25,000 nt of DNA from NCBI GenBank assembly GCA_030674155.1, contig CM060334.1, positions 20,063,636 through 20,088,635 of the forward strand. Reading direction: 5' to 3'. Every line of letters starts with the position of its first letter. The stretch's first letter is position 1. Positions 9,128-18,990 of this stretch are shown here, one piece after another. Under the pieces are notes generated by a model. That model searched no databases. It was not told the DNA's origin and saw nothing but the letters and a program-made list of their open reading frames with translations. Origin of the DNA: Stramonita haemastoma (Eukaryota; Mollusca; Gastropoda; Neogastropoda; Muricidae). The position numbers were made by a program, and so were the translations under genes.

Positions 9128-10252
9128 ATTTCTGCTGCTGTCGGTATTATCTCATTATAAGAAAGATGCTTTCCTATTGCTTTTATCACTTGTTTTTGTT
9201 GTTTTTTGCATTATTTCTTTTGCTGTTGCTATTCTTCGTGTTCGATTGTAAATAATCATGTTTTCATATACATTTTTTTTCTATCGATTGTGAAGTAATA
9301 AACGTGCGCCATACTGAGACAATGATTTTTATAAAGTTGGAAGATAATTTGGGGAAAAAATGGTATGACCCTGAAAAGAGAGGACTCCAGACACAATTCT
9401 TCACTGTCTCAACCGAAAACTTGTGAGTGGCATAACTAAAACAACCACATAGTATCAGTATAGAACACTTACAGTGACAGAAAAAGATTGTACCAAGGAG
9501 TATTGGGAATTGTCCCTGAAACAATACTTGAAATAGACCTACGTTGCAAAAGACCCAAAACAAAAATAAACAAAAAATATCAAATCCAAAAAGCGACACC
9601 TATGAATGACCCTACCTTTCAGAACCATCTCGCATAGAGTCTGTGCCAACATCACATAATTATGAAAACATTATCCCTAAAAACATCAATACTTGATTCT
9701 TTAAGTTAAAAAGAACTCCTGTCCAACGCTAATATCCAGAATTGCTATGAAAAGCACACAGTTAAAAGGGGGACTTTTCACAAACAAGTTTTTCTCGATT
9801 TCACAAATGGGACGATTTCGTCTTAACCACTTTTGCTGTTGGTTTGAGCCATGTATGTTACTACTGTGTTGATAATTCTGACCAACAAGAACAGAGCAAA
9901 TCTTGGGAAATGGGTGTGTTAAAGAAAAGAAAGGTAAAACAACAACAAAAACGTACAGAAATAAAGTTTATAGAAAGCTAAGTTTGGAAAGCGTCAGAAA
10001 CGCTGAGTTTATCTCGGTTGTGGCTTTCATTCAGAGCAAATGCTGCACTGAAAGGTGCGCACTTTTCACTTTGTGAATAATTCAACAGTTAAAGGCTGGT
10101 TGCGCACGCTGGAATCACTTTCCAAAGCAGGTAGAAATGCCTGTGAAAAGGGAAAGGAATGCATGGGAGAGAAAAGAGAAAAGACATGGAAACAGAAGAC
10201 TGAGAAAGACAGGGAGAGAGGGGGGACAGAGTCAGAAATAGAGACACACGAA
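9127..10252. other. Unassigned AT-rich region
   Basis: No gene, SINE or LINE recognised in 1.1 kb. The longest frame is 111 codons on minus (9264-9599), rich in Phe, Leu and Cys, with no family signature. The plus frame from 10055 is ordinary sequence running into the GAA array. The 10141-10250 segment is purine-rich and leads into that array. Confidence 0.5.
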
Positions 10253-10385
10253 GATGAAGAAGAAGAAGAAGAAGAAGAAGAAGAAGAAGAAGAAGAAGAA
10301 GAAGAAGAAGAAGAAGAAGAAGAAAAAGAAGAAGAAGAAGAAGAAGAAAAAGAAGAAGAAGAAGAAGAAGAAGAAGAAGAAGAAG

Positions 10386-10422
<37 letters not shown>

Positions 10423-10440
10423 GCAAGAGCAAGAAGAACA
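10253..10440. repeat. GAA array followed by CAA array
   Basis: About 44 GAA/GAAGAA units with two AAA interruptions (10253-10386) pass directly into about 12 CAA units (10387-10422) and then cagcaagagc. The Glu-rich plus frame (168 codons) with a Gln run and Arg-Glu end is simple-sequence translation. Long GAA tracts are known to form triplexes and to be unstable. Confidence 0.95.
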
Positions 10441-10522
<82 letters not shown>

Positions 10523-10640
10523 ATAGACAGGGGGGGAGGGAGAGGGAGAGAGAGAGAATGATTATATATATATATGTATTATATATATATATACACTCAC
10601 TGAAATACAGAGAGAGACAGACAGAGAGAGAGAGAGAATG
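10441..10640. repeat. GA microsatellite plus TA palindromic segment
   Basis: A GA run of roughly 75 bp (10443-10518) is followed by gggggagggagaggg, then an alternating TA block at 10561-10593 interrupted by tgtat, and a second short GA run (10622-10637). Confidence 0.9.
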
Positions 10641-10814
10641 ATAGAGACGGAGAGACAGAGAAGAGGATGTGACAGTAGGTGTTACGTATGGAGAATGTTA
10701 TGCAGGCAAAGGAAGGCCCACATACATACATGTGAGGGAGAGGGCAAGAGAGAAAATAACCAGGTTTGTTCATTTACTGCAGCACACTATCCACTCCTTC
10801 ATCTGGTAACAACT
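10641..10814. other. Unassigned spacer
   Basis: Nothing recognised; it separates GA-rich from CA-rich simple sequence. Confidence 0.5.
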
Positions 10815-10905
10815 CCCCCACCCCCACCCCCCACCCCCACACACACACACAATCAAACCAAATGCGCGCACACGCGAGTACACCCCCCCCTCCACACACA
10901 CACAC

Positions 10906-10945
<40 letters not shown>

Positions 10946-11076
10946 ACACACACACACACACACGTATACATGCACGCAAGTACACAAGCACCCCTCCCCC
11001 CCCCCACACACACACACTTTCACACATACACAGACACAATTACACACACGCGCACACACTCACACACACACACGCG

Positions 11077-11109
<33 letters not shown>

Positions 11110-11164
11110 ATGCACATATCTGCACCTGCCCCCCTCCCCCTCACACACACACACACACACACAC
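10815..11164. repeat. CA-rich compound microsatellite
   Basis: Repeated CA runs (about 10840-10850, 10895-10964, 11005-11030, 11040-11115 and 11141-11164) are separated by C-runs (ccccaccccc, cccccccc) and by alternating CGCACGCGCGCGCACA at about 11071-11087. The CA/CG alternation is favourable to Z-DNA. His/Thr frames on plus and Val/Cys frames on minus are artefacts. Confidence 0.95.
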
Positions 11165-11378
11165 TTCTTCCTCTATGCCAAGGAGAGGAAATGAGCAGTC
11201 AGACATGATGTAACGATGCCAGTGGGTAGGTGGGTGGTTTGCTTTGTCCTTGGGTTTTCGGGAGATTGTCCTTGGCTCCATAATGATCGTTGACCATTTC
11301 TCTTCTCTTGTCTTGTGTCGTTGCTAAAGGGGGGAGGAGGGGATCGGTGAAAGGGAGGGGAGGCTGGTGTGGGGGAGG
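11165..11378. other. Unassigned G-rich spacer
   Basis: No gene seen. There are several runs of three or more G on the plus strand between 11330 and 11380 (aggggggagg..., agggaggggagg), which could support a G-quadruplex. Confidence 0.4.
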
Positions 11379-11535
11379 GTGGAGCGGCCAAGTGGTTAGA
11401 ACGCTAAGTTGTGATCTGACGAGGCTAGCAGAGGGTGTAGGTTTGTATCACTGGTGTGTTTTCTGCTGGAACGTGTTTGTTTTCTAATTAGATATTTATT
11501 GGTGGTATCGTTCCTCGGCTACAGCTTCAAACGGG
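11379..11535 (+). mobile_element. Degenerate tRNA-derived SINE
   Basis: The head gtggagcggccaagtggtta at 11379-11398 carries a good A-box region. The B-box position reads ggtttgtatc (11440-11449), close to GGTTCGAATC but mutated. Downstream, gttcctcggctacagct (11510-11526) recurs at 1808-1824. The lack of tRNA folding in the anticodon half and the mutated B box rule out a functional tRNA. Its family differs from that at 561. Confidence 0.5.
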
Positions 11536-11619
11536 GTTTCACTTATGATAAGATTTGTTTTGCGTATGCATCCGTTTTTTGCTCACCATTAAGATAGCTG
11601 TATTCCGATTTCAGGGATG
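11536..11619. other. Unassigned spacer
   Basis: Nothing recognised. Confidence 0.4.
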
Positions 11620-11940
11620 ATGTCCAAACTCGACACTGGTGTCTATGCCGTTTCATACCGATATACTTCTCGACACCATTCTTACCGGCAAGAACGGCCT
11701 ACTGTTCCAAAAGGCAGAACGAGTTCTTGAACGTGTGTATAAGGTGTTATGCGTGCCTCCGCACACGGGGCTCTGATTTATAGTCTTATCCGGAGAACCC
11801 TAGGGGGAATAGAGTCAGCGCTGATGTTGTTAACTCCAGAGGGGTGAAATCCCCTCCAACAGATACCTCGATGGTGACTCGAACCCGGGCCGTCAGATCA
11901 GAAGCGCAAAGCTCTGACCACCAGGCTACCCCACCCCACT
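11620..11940 (-). mobile_element. tRNA-derived SINE, minus strand
   Basis: Read on minus, a tRNA-like head has an A box (tagcctggtggtcagagc, 11911-11928) and a near-perfect B box (gggttcgagtcacc, 11873-11886). The body then gives tccggataagactataaatc and a gccccgtgtgcgg block, the diverged form of the ggatgagacgataaaccgag / gtcccgtgt block in the plus-strand SINEs. The distal part (gaactcgttctgcc, aacagtaggcc, tatatcggtatgaaacgg) is shared in outline with the minus-strand SINE body at 24208-24332. Head and body therefore form one element. Confidence 0.75.
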
Positions 11941-12003
11941 CCCTCCTTGATTTAACACGAGTTCTAAATCCATTCTTAATGCAGCCCGCCCTTCGATTAG
12001 ACT
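11941..12003. other. Junction between SINE and LINE remnants
   Basis: A short AT-rich stretch; it may be part of the LINE 3' end but cannot be assigned. Confidence 0.3.
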
Positions 12004-12540
12004 TTACGTCAAGCCTGTATGAGCAAATGCGGGCGTAACATCTTTCACAAATACCCGTATGTCTTTGATAGAAAAAGGAGGAGCGACGGCTAAAAGGGTT
12101 TGTTTGAGTCTGAAAGTTTGAAAGCTTAGAGTACCCGCAGTTGAACTAAGGGAATGGGATGGAGTATACAGGCATAGACAGTTACAGAGGTAAGAGGGTG
12201 CAGATTTGTGGATACATTTTGAACACAAGGTACTGATCTTATACTTCACTCTTTGTGGGACAGGCAGCCAGGGAACAGATCGCAAGACAGGAGTGGTGCT
12301 TTCAGATTTTTTGTGTGCCTTAAGACTAGTCGAGCTGCAGAGTTGTGTATGCTTTGAAGGGAGTGGATGGATGATGCTGGTGGACCCGCCAAGAGAGAAT
12401 TACAAACGTTCAAAGGTGAGAGAATAAGAGATGTGGGTAGCAAGCTTGGATGCTGCATCAGTGGACAGATACTTGCGGATTGTACCTGAGCGCGGTAATT
12501 GATAGTAGCAGAACTGGCGTGTTTTACTGGTTGTGCTGGA
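12004..12540 (-). pseudogene. CR1/L2-like LINE reverse-transcriptase remnant
   Basis: The minus strand carries the C-terminal half of a non-LTR reverse transcriptase broken across frames. Recognisable pieces in order: YYQLPRSGTIRKYLSTDAAS, CNSLLAGPPASSIHSLQSI (usual form LDYCNSLLAGLP), NSAARLVLRHTK, then after a frameshift WLPVPQRVKYKISTLCSKCI, SAPSYLCNCLCLYTPSHSLS. This order is typical of CR1/L2/Rex-type LINEs after the polymerase core. At least two frameshifts are needed: one upstream of CNSLLAG, and one between LVLRHTK and WLPVPQ near 12280-12310. It is dead. The downstream end (LLAVAPPFSIKDI) is too decayed to place the stop. Its orientation is the same as the adjoining SINE. Confidence 0.85.
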
Positions 12541-12602
12541 AACGCTGAGTGCTCTTTGTGCCAAGAGAGTCAACAGCATGTTAAATGACCGTGTCTTTCG
12601 GG

Positions 12603-13895
<1,293 letters not shown>

Positions 13896-13918
13896 CGTGA
13901 GTGTGGTGTGTGTGTGTG

Positions 13919-13975
<57 letters not shown>

Positions 13976-14002
13976 GTGTGTGTGTGTGTGTGTGTGTGTG
14001 CT
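13896..14002. repeat. TG microsatellite
   Basis: About 100 bp of TG with three phase slips (TTG, at about 13920 and 13974). It is the complementary motif of the CA arrays elsewhere. Confidence 0.95.
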
Positions 14003-14069
14003 TCTTTTAAGGCAAAAGGTGGTTTCATCTTCTGTTAGCGTGATGATATCGTAAGATTGGAGGTTTTCA

Positions 14070-14412
<343 letters not shown>

Positions 14413-14774
14413 GTATGCATGTGCATTTTCTTTGAGACAAACTGCCACCCACTGGAAAAACTTCTGCACACATTACCCGATCTATTTTTAGTTGAGGGCG
14501 GAGGGGGGTTCCAGTTGTCTTATTTTCTACCGTGAAGAAAACCACAAAATTGGTAATGAATGACAGAGAAACGGTTCATGGAGGATCTCTTCCGCGGACT
14601 GGGTTGGGCACAGAGTGTATATATATACATTCCTGGCTTTACAACTCATCCGTCCATTTTGACTTCCTGTCTACGTGTGCCAGACTGCAGATCCGTCATT
14701 GCCAGACTGGAATGATGTATTGCTGCATAATGAAGAAGTATCGACACTTTTTCTTCCTTGTGTGTACCTTACGG
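14413..14774. other. Unassigned spacer
   Basis: No gene seen. It contains a short tatatatata block at 14619-14629. The plus frame 14532-14864 is ordinary sequence that ends in the CA array. Confidence 0.5.
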
Positions 14775-14815
14775 TACACATATACACACTTACATACACA
14801 CACGCACACACCACA

Positions 14816-14847
<32 letters not shown>
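14775..14847. repeat. CA microsatellite
   Basis: Interrupted CA (cataca, cgcaca, ccacaccaca), then about 14 clean CA units ending at 14846. Confidence 0.95.
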
Positions 14848-14848
<1 letters not shown>

Positions 14849-14924
14849 TCCATTCTTAACATAAGAGCAAGACAGTGACACATTTTTTTCCCATGGAGTG
14901 AACTTCAGTACCTACTCCACTCTC

Positions 14925-15020
14925 CTGAAAGTCCTCTATGTGAGACTTTAAACCGAGGTCCCGTACGTGTGCGATCACTCGCAGAACATCTCGCGTGCAC
15001 AGTAAAACCCTGTTCTTTCT
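14925..15020 (+). mobile_element. SINE body fragment
   Basis: gaaagtcctctatgtgagac followed by tttaaaccgaggtcccgtac is a diverged copy of the body block of the SINE at 561 (agtctttcggatgagacgat / aaaccgaggtcccgtgt). No tRNA-like head remains upstream. Confidence 0.55.
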
Positions 15021-15090
15021 TTAAGAAGAGTACGCCATTTCGTGCTAATAGGAATGGATGACACCGTTTAAAAACGACGTGAATGTCAAA

Positions 15091-15264
15091 GTCTTTCGGA
15101 GGAGACTCTAAACCAATCGGACCCGTGTCGTTGCGAAGTTGTGCACGTCAGAAAAAACCACGACAGCTGTATATGGAAAAGAGCGGAGAGCTACCTTTCG
15201 ACTGTCCTGGCAAAATGGCAGATTCAGTTCGCAACCGTATCCGCCAAATATGAAAGCGGATACG
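15091..15264 (+). mobile_element. SINE body fragment of a related family, ending in a hairpin
   Basis: gtctttcggaggagactcta and aaccaatcggacccgtgt repeat the SINE body block. It is followed by gcacgtcagaaaaaaccac, gagcggagagctac and ctgtcctggcaaaatggc, a sequence order different from the SINE at 561. The fragment lies 70 bp after the previous SINE body in the same orientation, as dimers or successive insertions would. A 9 bp perfect stem lies at its end (15236-15264). Confidence 0.6.
15236..15264. other. Perfect 9 bp inverted repeat (hairpin)
   Basis: CGTATCCGC (15236-15244) and GCGGATACG (15256-15264) are exact complements around an 11-base loop. It lies at the 3' side of the SINE body fragment, so it may be a structured SINE RNA feature. 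No T-run follows directly, so a transcription terminator is not supported. Confidence 0.6.
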
Positions 15265-15360
15265 TGAGTTGGAGGGGGGGGGGCGACTATCAATATGCAA
15301 ACACCTTACCATTGGTGAACCTCGGAGCTTTAATTAACCAAGGAACGAAGAAAGAAAAGA

Positions 15361-15740
15361 GTCACAAATAACACACTTGCTGTGTCGTGACATCACGAGC
15401 TCTTGCCAAAGTCAGAAATAACACACACCTGTGTCGTGACGTCATGAGCACTGCCAAAGTCACAAAGAACACACACCTACTGTGTCGTGACGTCATGAGC
15501 ACTGCCAAAGTCACAAACAACACACCTACTGTGTCGTGACATCATGAGCACTGCCAAAGTCACAAATAACACACACCTACTGTGTCGTGACGTCATGAGC
15601 ACTGCCAAAGTCACGAATAACGCACCTTCTATGTCGCAACATCATAAAGTTTGCCAAATTCACGAATAACACACACCTACTGTGTCGTGATATCATCACT
15701 GCCAAAAGTCACGAATAACACACACCTACTGTGTCGTGAC
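15361..15740 (+). repeat. Minisatellite of about 50 bp, 8 units, with CRE-like TGACGTCA sites
   Basis: Units start at about 15361, 15411, 15459, 15510, 15559, 15610, 15659 and 15708, a 48-51 bp period; the last is cut at 15740. Each has gtcac(a/g)aataacacac, ctactgtgtcgtgac, and atgagcactgccaaa. The palindrome TGACGTCA (the consensus cAMP response element) is intact in three units: 15438-15445, 15488-15495 and 15588-15595. Other units read TGACATCA, TGATATCA or decayed forms. Length changes come mainly from the CA run. There is no coding frame through the array. Regulatory function is a possibility only; the site might simply be part of the repeated unit. Confidence 0.9.
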
Positions 15741-15944
15741 CCCTTGGGAACATGATCTTGGATGAGCTGTGCCAACTTAAGGCTGACAGGAGGAGTCAGC
15801 CACTTCACCGGTAAAGCCATCAGTGAGCTAGGCCTAAGGATGAGAGCTCTGACTGCAACAGACAGCCGGCTATCAACGCTGTTCGCCTCTCTCCTTTTTC
15901 TTCTCTCATGCCCTCTGTCGAGAGGATGGATGCATTCAAGTGCG
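15741..15944. other. Unassigned spacer
   Basis: A 68-codon plus frame (15762-15968) overlaps a 77-codon minus frame; neither shows a known motif. Nothing else recognised. Confidence 0.4.
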
Positions 15945-16090
15945 GAGAAGTGGATCTCTGGGGTCTAGAGGTAATACATCCATGTCCAGAAAGCGAAAAG
16001 TCGCGGTTCGATCCTCGTTTGAACCCGAATTCACTCCTCTCCTCACTGTCCATTAGATCTTGAATGGTGGTCCGAATCTAGTCTCTCTGG
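15945..16090 (+). mobile_element. SINE head and proximal body, 3' part missing
   Basis: tggatctctggggtctagag and a B box ggttcgatcc (16005-16014) are the tRNA-like head of the SINE family at 561 and 23381. The following ccattagatcttgaatggtg and gtccgaatctagtctctct match its ccattagaccctgagtggtg / tctgggcgctagtcttt. Similarity stops at about 16090 in a T-rich run, just before the next SINE. Confidence 0.7.
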
Positions 16091-16139
16091 GTTTTTTTTA
16101 ATGTTTTGTTTAAACATTTTTTTTCAATATACATACACC

Positions 16140-16535
16140 ATAAGCAGACACTACAGCAGGGGAAATGTATCAAGGTGCAGGTTTAAGTCCCACCCCGTGT
16201 ATGGTCAGTTTACATTGTCTTCTCGGTTAAGGCAATAAACCGAGTTCCTCTGTATGATACACGTTAAGCGCTCGTAAAAGATCCCACGGTAGCAAGGGAG
16301 ATGTCCCTGGTAAAATTCTTTAGGAAAAAAAATGGCACCCTCGAAGGGAAACAGATACACTTGCAAACTGAAAAGCAAGATACTGGGTGACGCTGATAGT
16401 CCTGTGGTCACGTCCCATCCCTGTAGAAGAGCAGCCCGAATTTCACGCAGAGAAATCTACCGAGACTGAAAGTAATATACAATACAACGCATGCGCAGCA
16501 CAATACAATACGATGCAATATAGCGCAATGCAATA
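16140..16535 (+). mobile_element. tRNA-derived SINE with TACAA-type tail
   Basis: A degenerate B box (ggtttaagtcc) lies near 16179-16190, after which aaggcaataaaccgagttcc (16229-16248), gatcccacggtagcaa, gtccctggtaaaattct and gaagagcagcccgaatttca reproduce the body of the SINE at 561. The tail is a run of imperfect TACAA/CAATA units from about 16472 to 16535. It resumes as tacaatacaatacaataa at 16700-16717, so the LINE-derived segment at 16545-16676 is inserted into this tail. The A box is not clear; the head is decayed. Confidence 0.75.
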
Positions 16536-16544
16536 TAGTACTGT
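16536..16544. repeat. Left target-site duplication of the nested insertion
   Basis: TAGTACTGT here is repeated exactly at 16677-16685, on the other side of the 132 bp LINE-derived segment. An exact 9 bp pair at both ends of a recognisable LINE fragment is strong support for one insertion event. Confidence 0.7.
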
Positions 16545-16676
16545 CTATCTCTATCTATCTATCTATCCCTTAGTCTGCCGGCCGTGAGGGGCACCCTTAA
16601 AGACTTGGCAATCAGTCTTGGAGTTGAGTGAGACATTTTTATCTTTCCAGATGGTGTTCAGTTTTGACAGTGCTAG
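16545..16676 (-). mobile_element. 132 bp internally deleted LINE derivative nested in a SINE tail
   Basis: On minus, one open frame reads LSKLNTIWKDKNVSLNSK, then TDCQVFKGAPHGRQTKG and a stop, followed by a GATA-repeat tail (the ctat units at 16545-16567 on plus). The first part resembles the region downstream of the polymerase core of endonuclease/reverse transcriptases (usual N-xIW-DKNISL-SK). The last part resembles the C-terminus of the LINE at 1900-2170, which ends VAPLRSKQTMG and a stop. In related proteins as I recall them these parts are separated by more than 100 residues, so an internal deletion joins them in frame. The exact flanking TAGTACTGT repeats show that it moved as, or later became, this short unit. 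Confidence 0.65.
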
Positions 16677-16685
16677 TAGTACTGT
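16677..16685. repeat. Right target-site duplication of the nested insertion
   Basis: Exact second copy of TAGTACTGT. The SINE-type tail tacaatacaatacaat follows from 16700, continuing the interrupted element. Confidence 0.7.
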
Positions 16686-16717
16686 AGTACTATAGTCCTG
16701 TACAATACAATACAATA

Positions 16718-16849
16718 AACTGCTAGAACAAACAGTCACACGAGAGGAGCTTTGTTTTTGAAAATACGAATGCCAGAGTTCTAACCTATCAACCTTAAAG
16801 TATTTTAGAATGGGCTGGGTTGTTCATGTATGTAGTTATGTCAAGTTGT
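16718..16849. other. Unassigned spacer
   Basis: Nothing recognised between the SINE tail and the microsatellite. Confidence 0.4.
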
Positions 16850-16910
16850 GTATGCATCTCTCTGTGTGTATGTGTGTGTGTGAGTAAGTGTGTGCGCGCA
16901 CGCGCGTGCG

Positions 16911-16944
<34 letters not shown>

Positions 16945-16987
16945 CTCTGTCTCTCTTCTCTCTCTCTCCTCTCTCTCTCTCTCTCTG

Positions 16988-17062
<75 letters not shown>

Positions 17063-17070
17063 CCCCCCCA
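16850..17070. repeat. TG then CT microsatellite
   Basis: TG-rich sequence (16858-16883), an alternating tgtgcgcgcacgcgcgtgcg block (16889-16908) of Z-DNA type, then CT with many slips to 17061 and a short C run. Confidence 0.9.
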
Positions 17071-17460
17071 TGTTAAAGTGTTTGTCTATGCGTGCGCGGA
17101 GCGTGCGAACGTATGTCATGCACTTAGAACGGGTATATAGTTAATGACAAAGGAAACGAGTATTGTAAATCTTGAGGGCACTTTTATCTGTGTGCTTTGC
17201 GCGAAATTTAGAACATCGTCTCCGTTGACGCTTGTGTGTCGACGTTTGCACATGTGGATGAATATTTTAAAAAAATATTTAAAAAAATTCGATGACAAAA
17301 AAAGAAAAGAGTCACGTTCGTGTTAGTGTAAACTCAAATTGACCCTCGTATCGGGCCTGACTGGAAAACTGCATGTGCTGACCGCAAAGAAATGACCTTC
17401 TTCTTTGACTGCTTCCTGCTAGCTCCGGGAAGCTGAATGTTTACCGTCACAAAAATAAGG
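17071..17460. other. Unassigned AT-rich spacer
   Basis: No gene or repeat recognised. An A/T-rich palindrome-like segment occurs at 17260-17290 (attttaaaaaaatatttaaa). Confidence 0.5.
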
Positions 17461-17566
17461 ACCATGGGGAGTTTGGTTAAACAAAGACCCTGGGATTTCT
17501 CAGTAAACAGAGAAACTGGGGAGCTTTCGGTAAACGAAGAACCTGGGGAGCCATCGGTAAACAAAG
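17461..17566 (+). repeat. Short 26-27 bp minisatellite, four diverged units
   Basis: Units begin at 17461, 17487, 17513 and 17540, each of the form a-cctgggga, gctttcggtaaac, aaag. The last two are closest to each other. No recognisable coding role; the minus frame reads short repeats of the SSFTESSP / SLFTEKS kind by virtue of the 27 bp period. Confidence 0.75.
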
Positions 17567-17774
17567 AAGCATAAGAATGTCTGGAATATTGCTTTGCTGG
17601 CAGCTGAGTCTTGTCCCGGGGGAGCAGTGGGCACTGCTGGGTTGTGGCCTTGTCCTGTGTGTGTGTCCCTCTCCTGTGCTGGGCAGTGGTGATGGGTGAA
17701 TCGCTGAACTAAGTGTTAGTGTCTGCACGGGACAAGTAGGGGAGTCTGGGAGAAATAACGGCGGAGGGAAGAGG
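17567..17774. other. Unassigned spacer
   Basis: Nothing recognised; GC content is higher than in the surroundings. Confidence 0.4.
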
Positions 17775-17913
<139 letters not shown>

Positions 17914-18039
17914 AGTGTCATTGTACCTCTGATAATAAGGCTAAGTAATATCATCACCTTCAGTTCCAGTAAGATCGGAGTAGTGATGGGATTGCTTCTC
18001 TGATGTCATTGCCATTGTCTTAATTTCTGATAAGGTTAA

Positions 18040-18321
18040 GGCGCTGTATCATGTCTCCTTTCTGCTATAGTTGTTGGCCTCCGTCAGTCGGTGTCGACTA
18101 TGGAATTCGCGCCAGAGGTCATTTGTTCAGCGACAGCGCCGGCTGTGGCTGGTCAGTCCAGTGCGGGAGTGGCAGTCTCTGTCGCATCTGATGCAGATGT
18201 GGCTTGTTGAGGTGGCTCTTCTGCTATGAGACTGAAGTATATGTCTGACATTCCATCGCAAAGTAATCCAAGAGTGACCAGTCTGACGAGAAGAAAATCT
18301 GACAGCCAACATCATGTTCAT
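18040..18321 (-). pseudogene. LINE 3' end with C2HC zinc-finger-like C-terminus
   Basis: The minus frame 18321-18127 reads RQTGHSWITLRWNVRHILQS, then SHICIRCDRDCHSRTGLTSH, then SRRCR and a stop. It contains C-x2-C-x12-H-x3-C. A C-terminal finger with CxRDCxSRxGLxSHxRRC is frequent in endonuclease/reverse-transcriptase LINE proteins. The 3' side (gaattccatagtcgacaccg then actgacggaggcc on minus, to about 18070) resembles the conserved 3' tail such elements carry. I infer a 5'-truncated LINE fragment. No polymerase motif remains, and a host gene is less likely because nothing upstream extends the frame. Confidence 0.7.
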
Positions 18322-18687
18322 TTTTTATCTGAAATATTTTAATTTGAGGATTAATAATAAAGGATACATTATCATTTTCCACGTGTATTCTTAATTTTTG
18401 TTATCCTCGCTGTTCTTAAGAATATGTAAATGAAACCTCGATAACTGGAGTAAAAAAGATGCTCTTGGCAGGAGCGCTGTAGAGATAATAGATGTAAGAG
18501 AAAGATTTTTATATACATTGTTCCTGCATGTGAAAACTTCATAGAGGTAAGATAATCTATGGTAAGCACCCTTCACGTAGTCTCTTTCTGCATTTCGTTT
18601 TGTGAGAGGATAGGGGGTGGGGTGTATGTGATTAAAGCATAAATCAATGGAAGATGACTTTCTGGGAGCAAACTGGTTGCTTTGAAA
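18322..18687. other. Unassigned spacer
   Basis: AT-rich; overlapping minus frames of about 60 codons carry no motif. No gene or repeat seen. Confidence 0.5.
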
Positions 18688-18990
18688 GGGACGGGGTAGC
18701 TCAGTGGTCAGAGCGTTCGCTTTCCCCAGCTAAGGTTAAGCAGCATTGAGCGTGGTTGCCAAGTGATGGGTGACCGTTTTGCGTGCCTTGGCTCCAGTAC
18801 AGTGCCCCAGTTCACCCAAGCTGTAAATGGGTACCTGCCCTCCTTAGGGTCAGGGAAAGGTACAGCGAGGGCAAAGGAGATGGGCGCCCGCCCTCAACAT
18901 GCTGGCCCCTGGAGAAGCTGAGGTCTCAGATACCTCGCTCCCCTATGACCACATAGGTTGTTGACACCTTAACCTTTTTACCATTTTTTT
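18688..18990 (+). mobile_element. Chimeric tRNA / 5S rRNA-derived SINE, copy 2
   Basis: Same plan as 1436-1735 along its whole length: tRNA-like gtagctcagtggtcagagcg (a canonical A-box region), then 5S-like aaggttaagcag (18732-18743) and agtgatgggtgacc (18762-18775), then the ctgtaaatgggtacctgccc block, gctgaggtctcagatacctc, and a T-rich 3' end. The tRNA part here is closer to a real tRNA than in copy 1, whereas the 5S box C is more decayed. No clear target-site duplication was found, only a weak resemblance between ctggttg on the left and caggttg on the right. Confidence 0.85.

Noticed and set aside
10055..10561. 168-residue Glu/Gln/Arg-rich open frame
   Set aside because: It is the translation of GAA, CAA and GA arrays; all other frames are equally open and the 5' part has no motif.
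10561..10593. AT palindrome as replication origin or promoter TATA element
   Set aside because: It is an alternating TA microsatellite within simple sequence; nothing else supports a regulatory role.
11379..11455. tRNA gene (plus strand)
   Set aside because: B box is mutated (ggtttgtatc) and no anticodon arm is evident; treated as a SINE remnant.
15236..15264. Rho-independent style terminator
   Set aside because: Hairpin lacks a T tract and the genome is eukaryotic.
15361..15740. CRISPR-like array of direct repeats
   Set aside because: Units are fully tandem with no unique spacers, and the context is eukaryotic; it is a minisatellite.
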